Shown piece by piece: positions 5,811 to 5,848 of a stretch of 5,848 nucleotides of DNA. The DNA comes from Pseudomonadota bacterium (GTDB taxonomy: Bacteria > Myxococcota > Polyangia > GCA-2747355 > JACKDQ01). Within the stretch, counting starts at the first letter, position 1. Every line of letters begins with the position of its first letter. The position numbers and the translations under genes are program-made. The notes under the pieces are model-generated. The model searched no databases. It was given only the letters and a program-made list of their open reading frames with translations, and was not told the origin of the DNA. Where the stretch lies: positions 1-5,848 of the forward strand of contig JAUVBO010000229.1 of NCBI GenBank assembly GCA_030591195.1, read 5' to 3'.

Positions 5811-5848
5811 GCCCAGGTAGCTCAGTCGGTAGAGCAGGGGACTGAAAA
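5811..5848 (+). tRNA. tRNA-Phe (anticodon GAA), 5' part only
   Basis: The 38 bases fit the tRNA layout. GCCCAGG is the 5' acceptor strand (5811-5817) and TA occupies positions 8-9. The D arm is GCTC/GAGC with loop AGTCGGTA (5820-5835), and A26 follows. The anticodon stem strand is GGGGA (5837-5841) and the loop is CTGAAAA, with anticodon GAA reading Phe codons. From the D arm on it is nearly identical to the known E. coli tRNA-Phe. The 3' half (stem TCCCC, variable loop, T arm, acceptor) lies beyond the window. Confidence 0.93.

Overview
High-GC DNA with dense coding. The lipoproteins carry Asp/Ser/Gly-rich linkers and Cys-rich tails, and the integrase contains a WYQxTRHTFASHWV-type motif. 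Both suggest a myxobacterium-like member of the Myxococcota or a relative; this is inferred from style, as no marker gene is present. The window has a 5'-truncated plus-strand gene, four complete minus-strand genes and the 5' half of a tRNA gene.

Positions 2-625 (+) hold the C-terminal 207 residues of a protein with beta-propeller-like repeats. It converges on a minus-strand operon across a 97-base gap that contains a strong hairpin (671-697). The operon (3565 to 723) encodes two lipoproteins. The first is a haloalkane dehalogenase-like alpha/beta hydrolase with its catalytic residues in place. The second carries two tandem DUF1330-like (dimeric alpha/beta-barrel) domains. Although their main domains are unrelated, both begin with a lipobox followed by Asn-Asp-Asp, and both end in the same module of about 84 residues with 12 cysteines at near-identical spacing. 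The gap between them is 17 bases, so they are very probably co-expressed, cell-envelope-anchored partners. This pair is the most unusual content of the window.

Upstream of the operon on the same strand lie a tyrosine recombinase (4756 to 3701) and a stand-alone nucleotidyltransferase-fold protein (5523 to 4885). Two near-identical hairpins lie between them. This combination suggests a remnant or edge of a mobile element, but no att sites or cargo boundaries can be shown. The last 287 bases before the tRNA carry no convincing gene but several palindromes and a candidate tRNA promoter. A tRNA-Phe(GAA) gene begins at 5811 and is cut by the window edge just after its anticodon loop.
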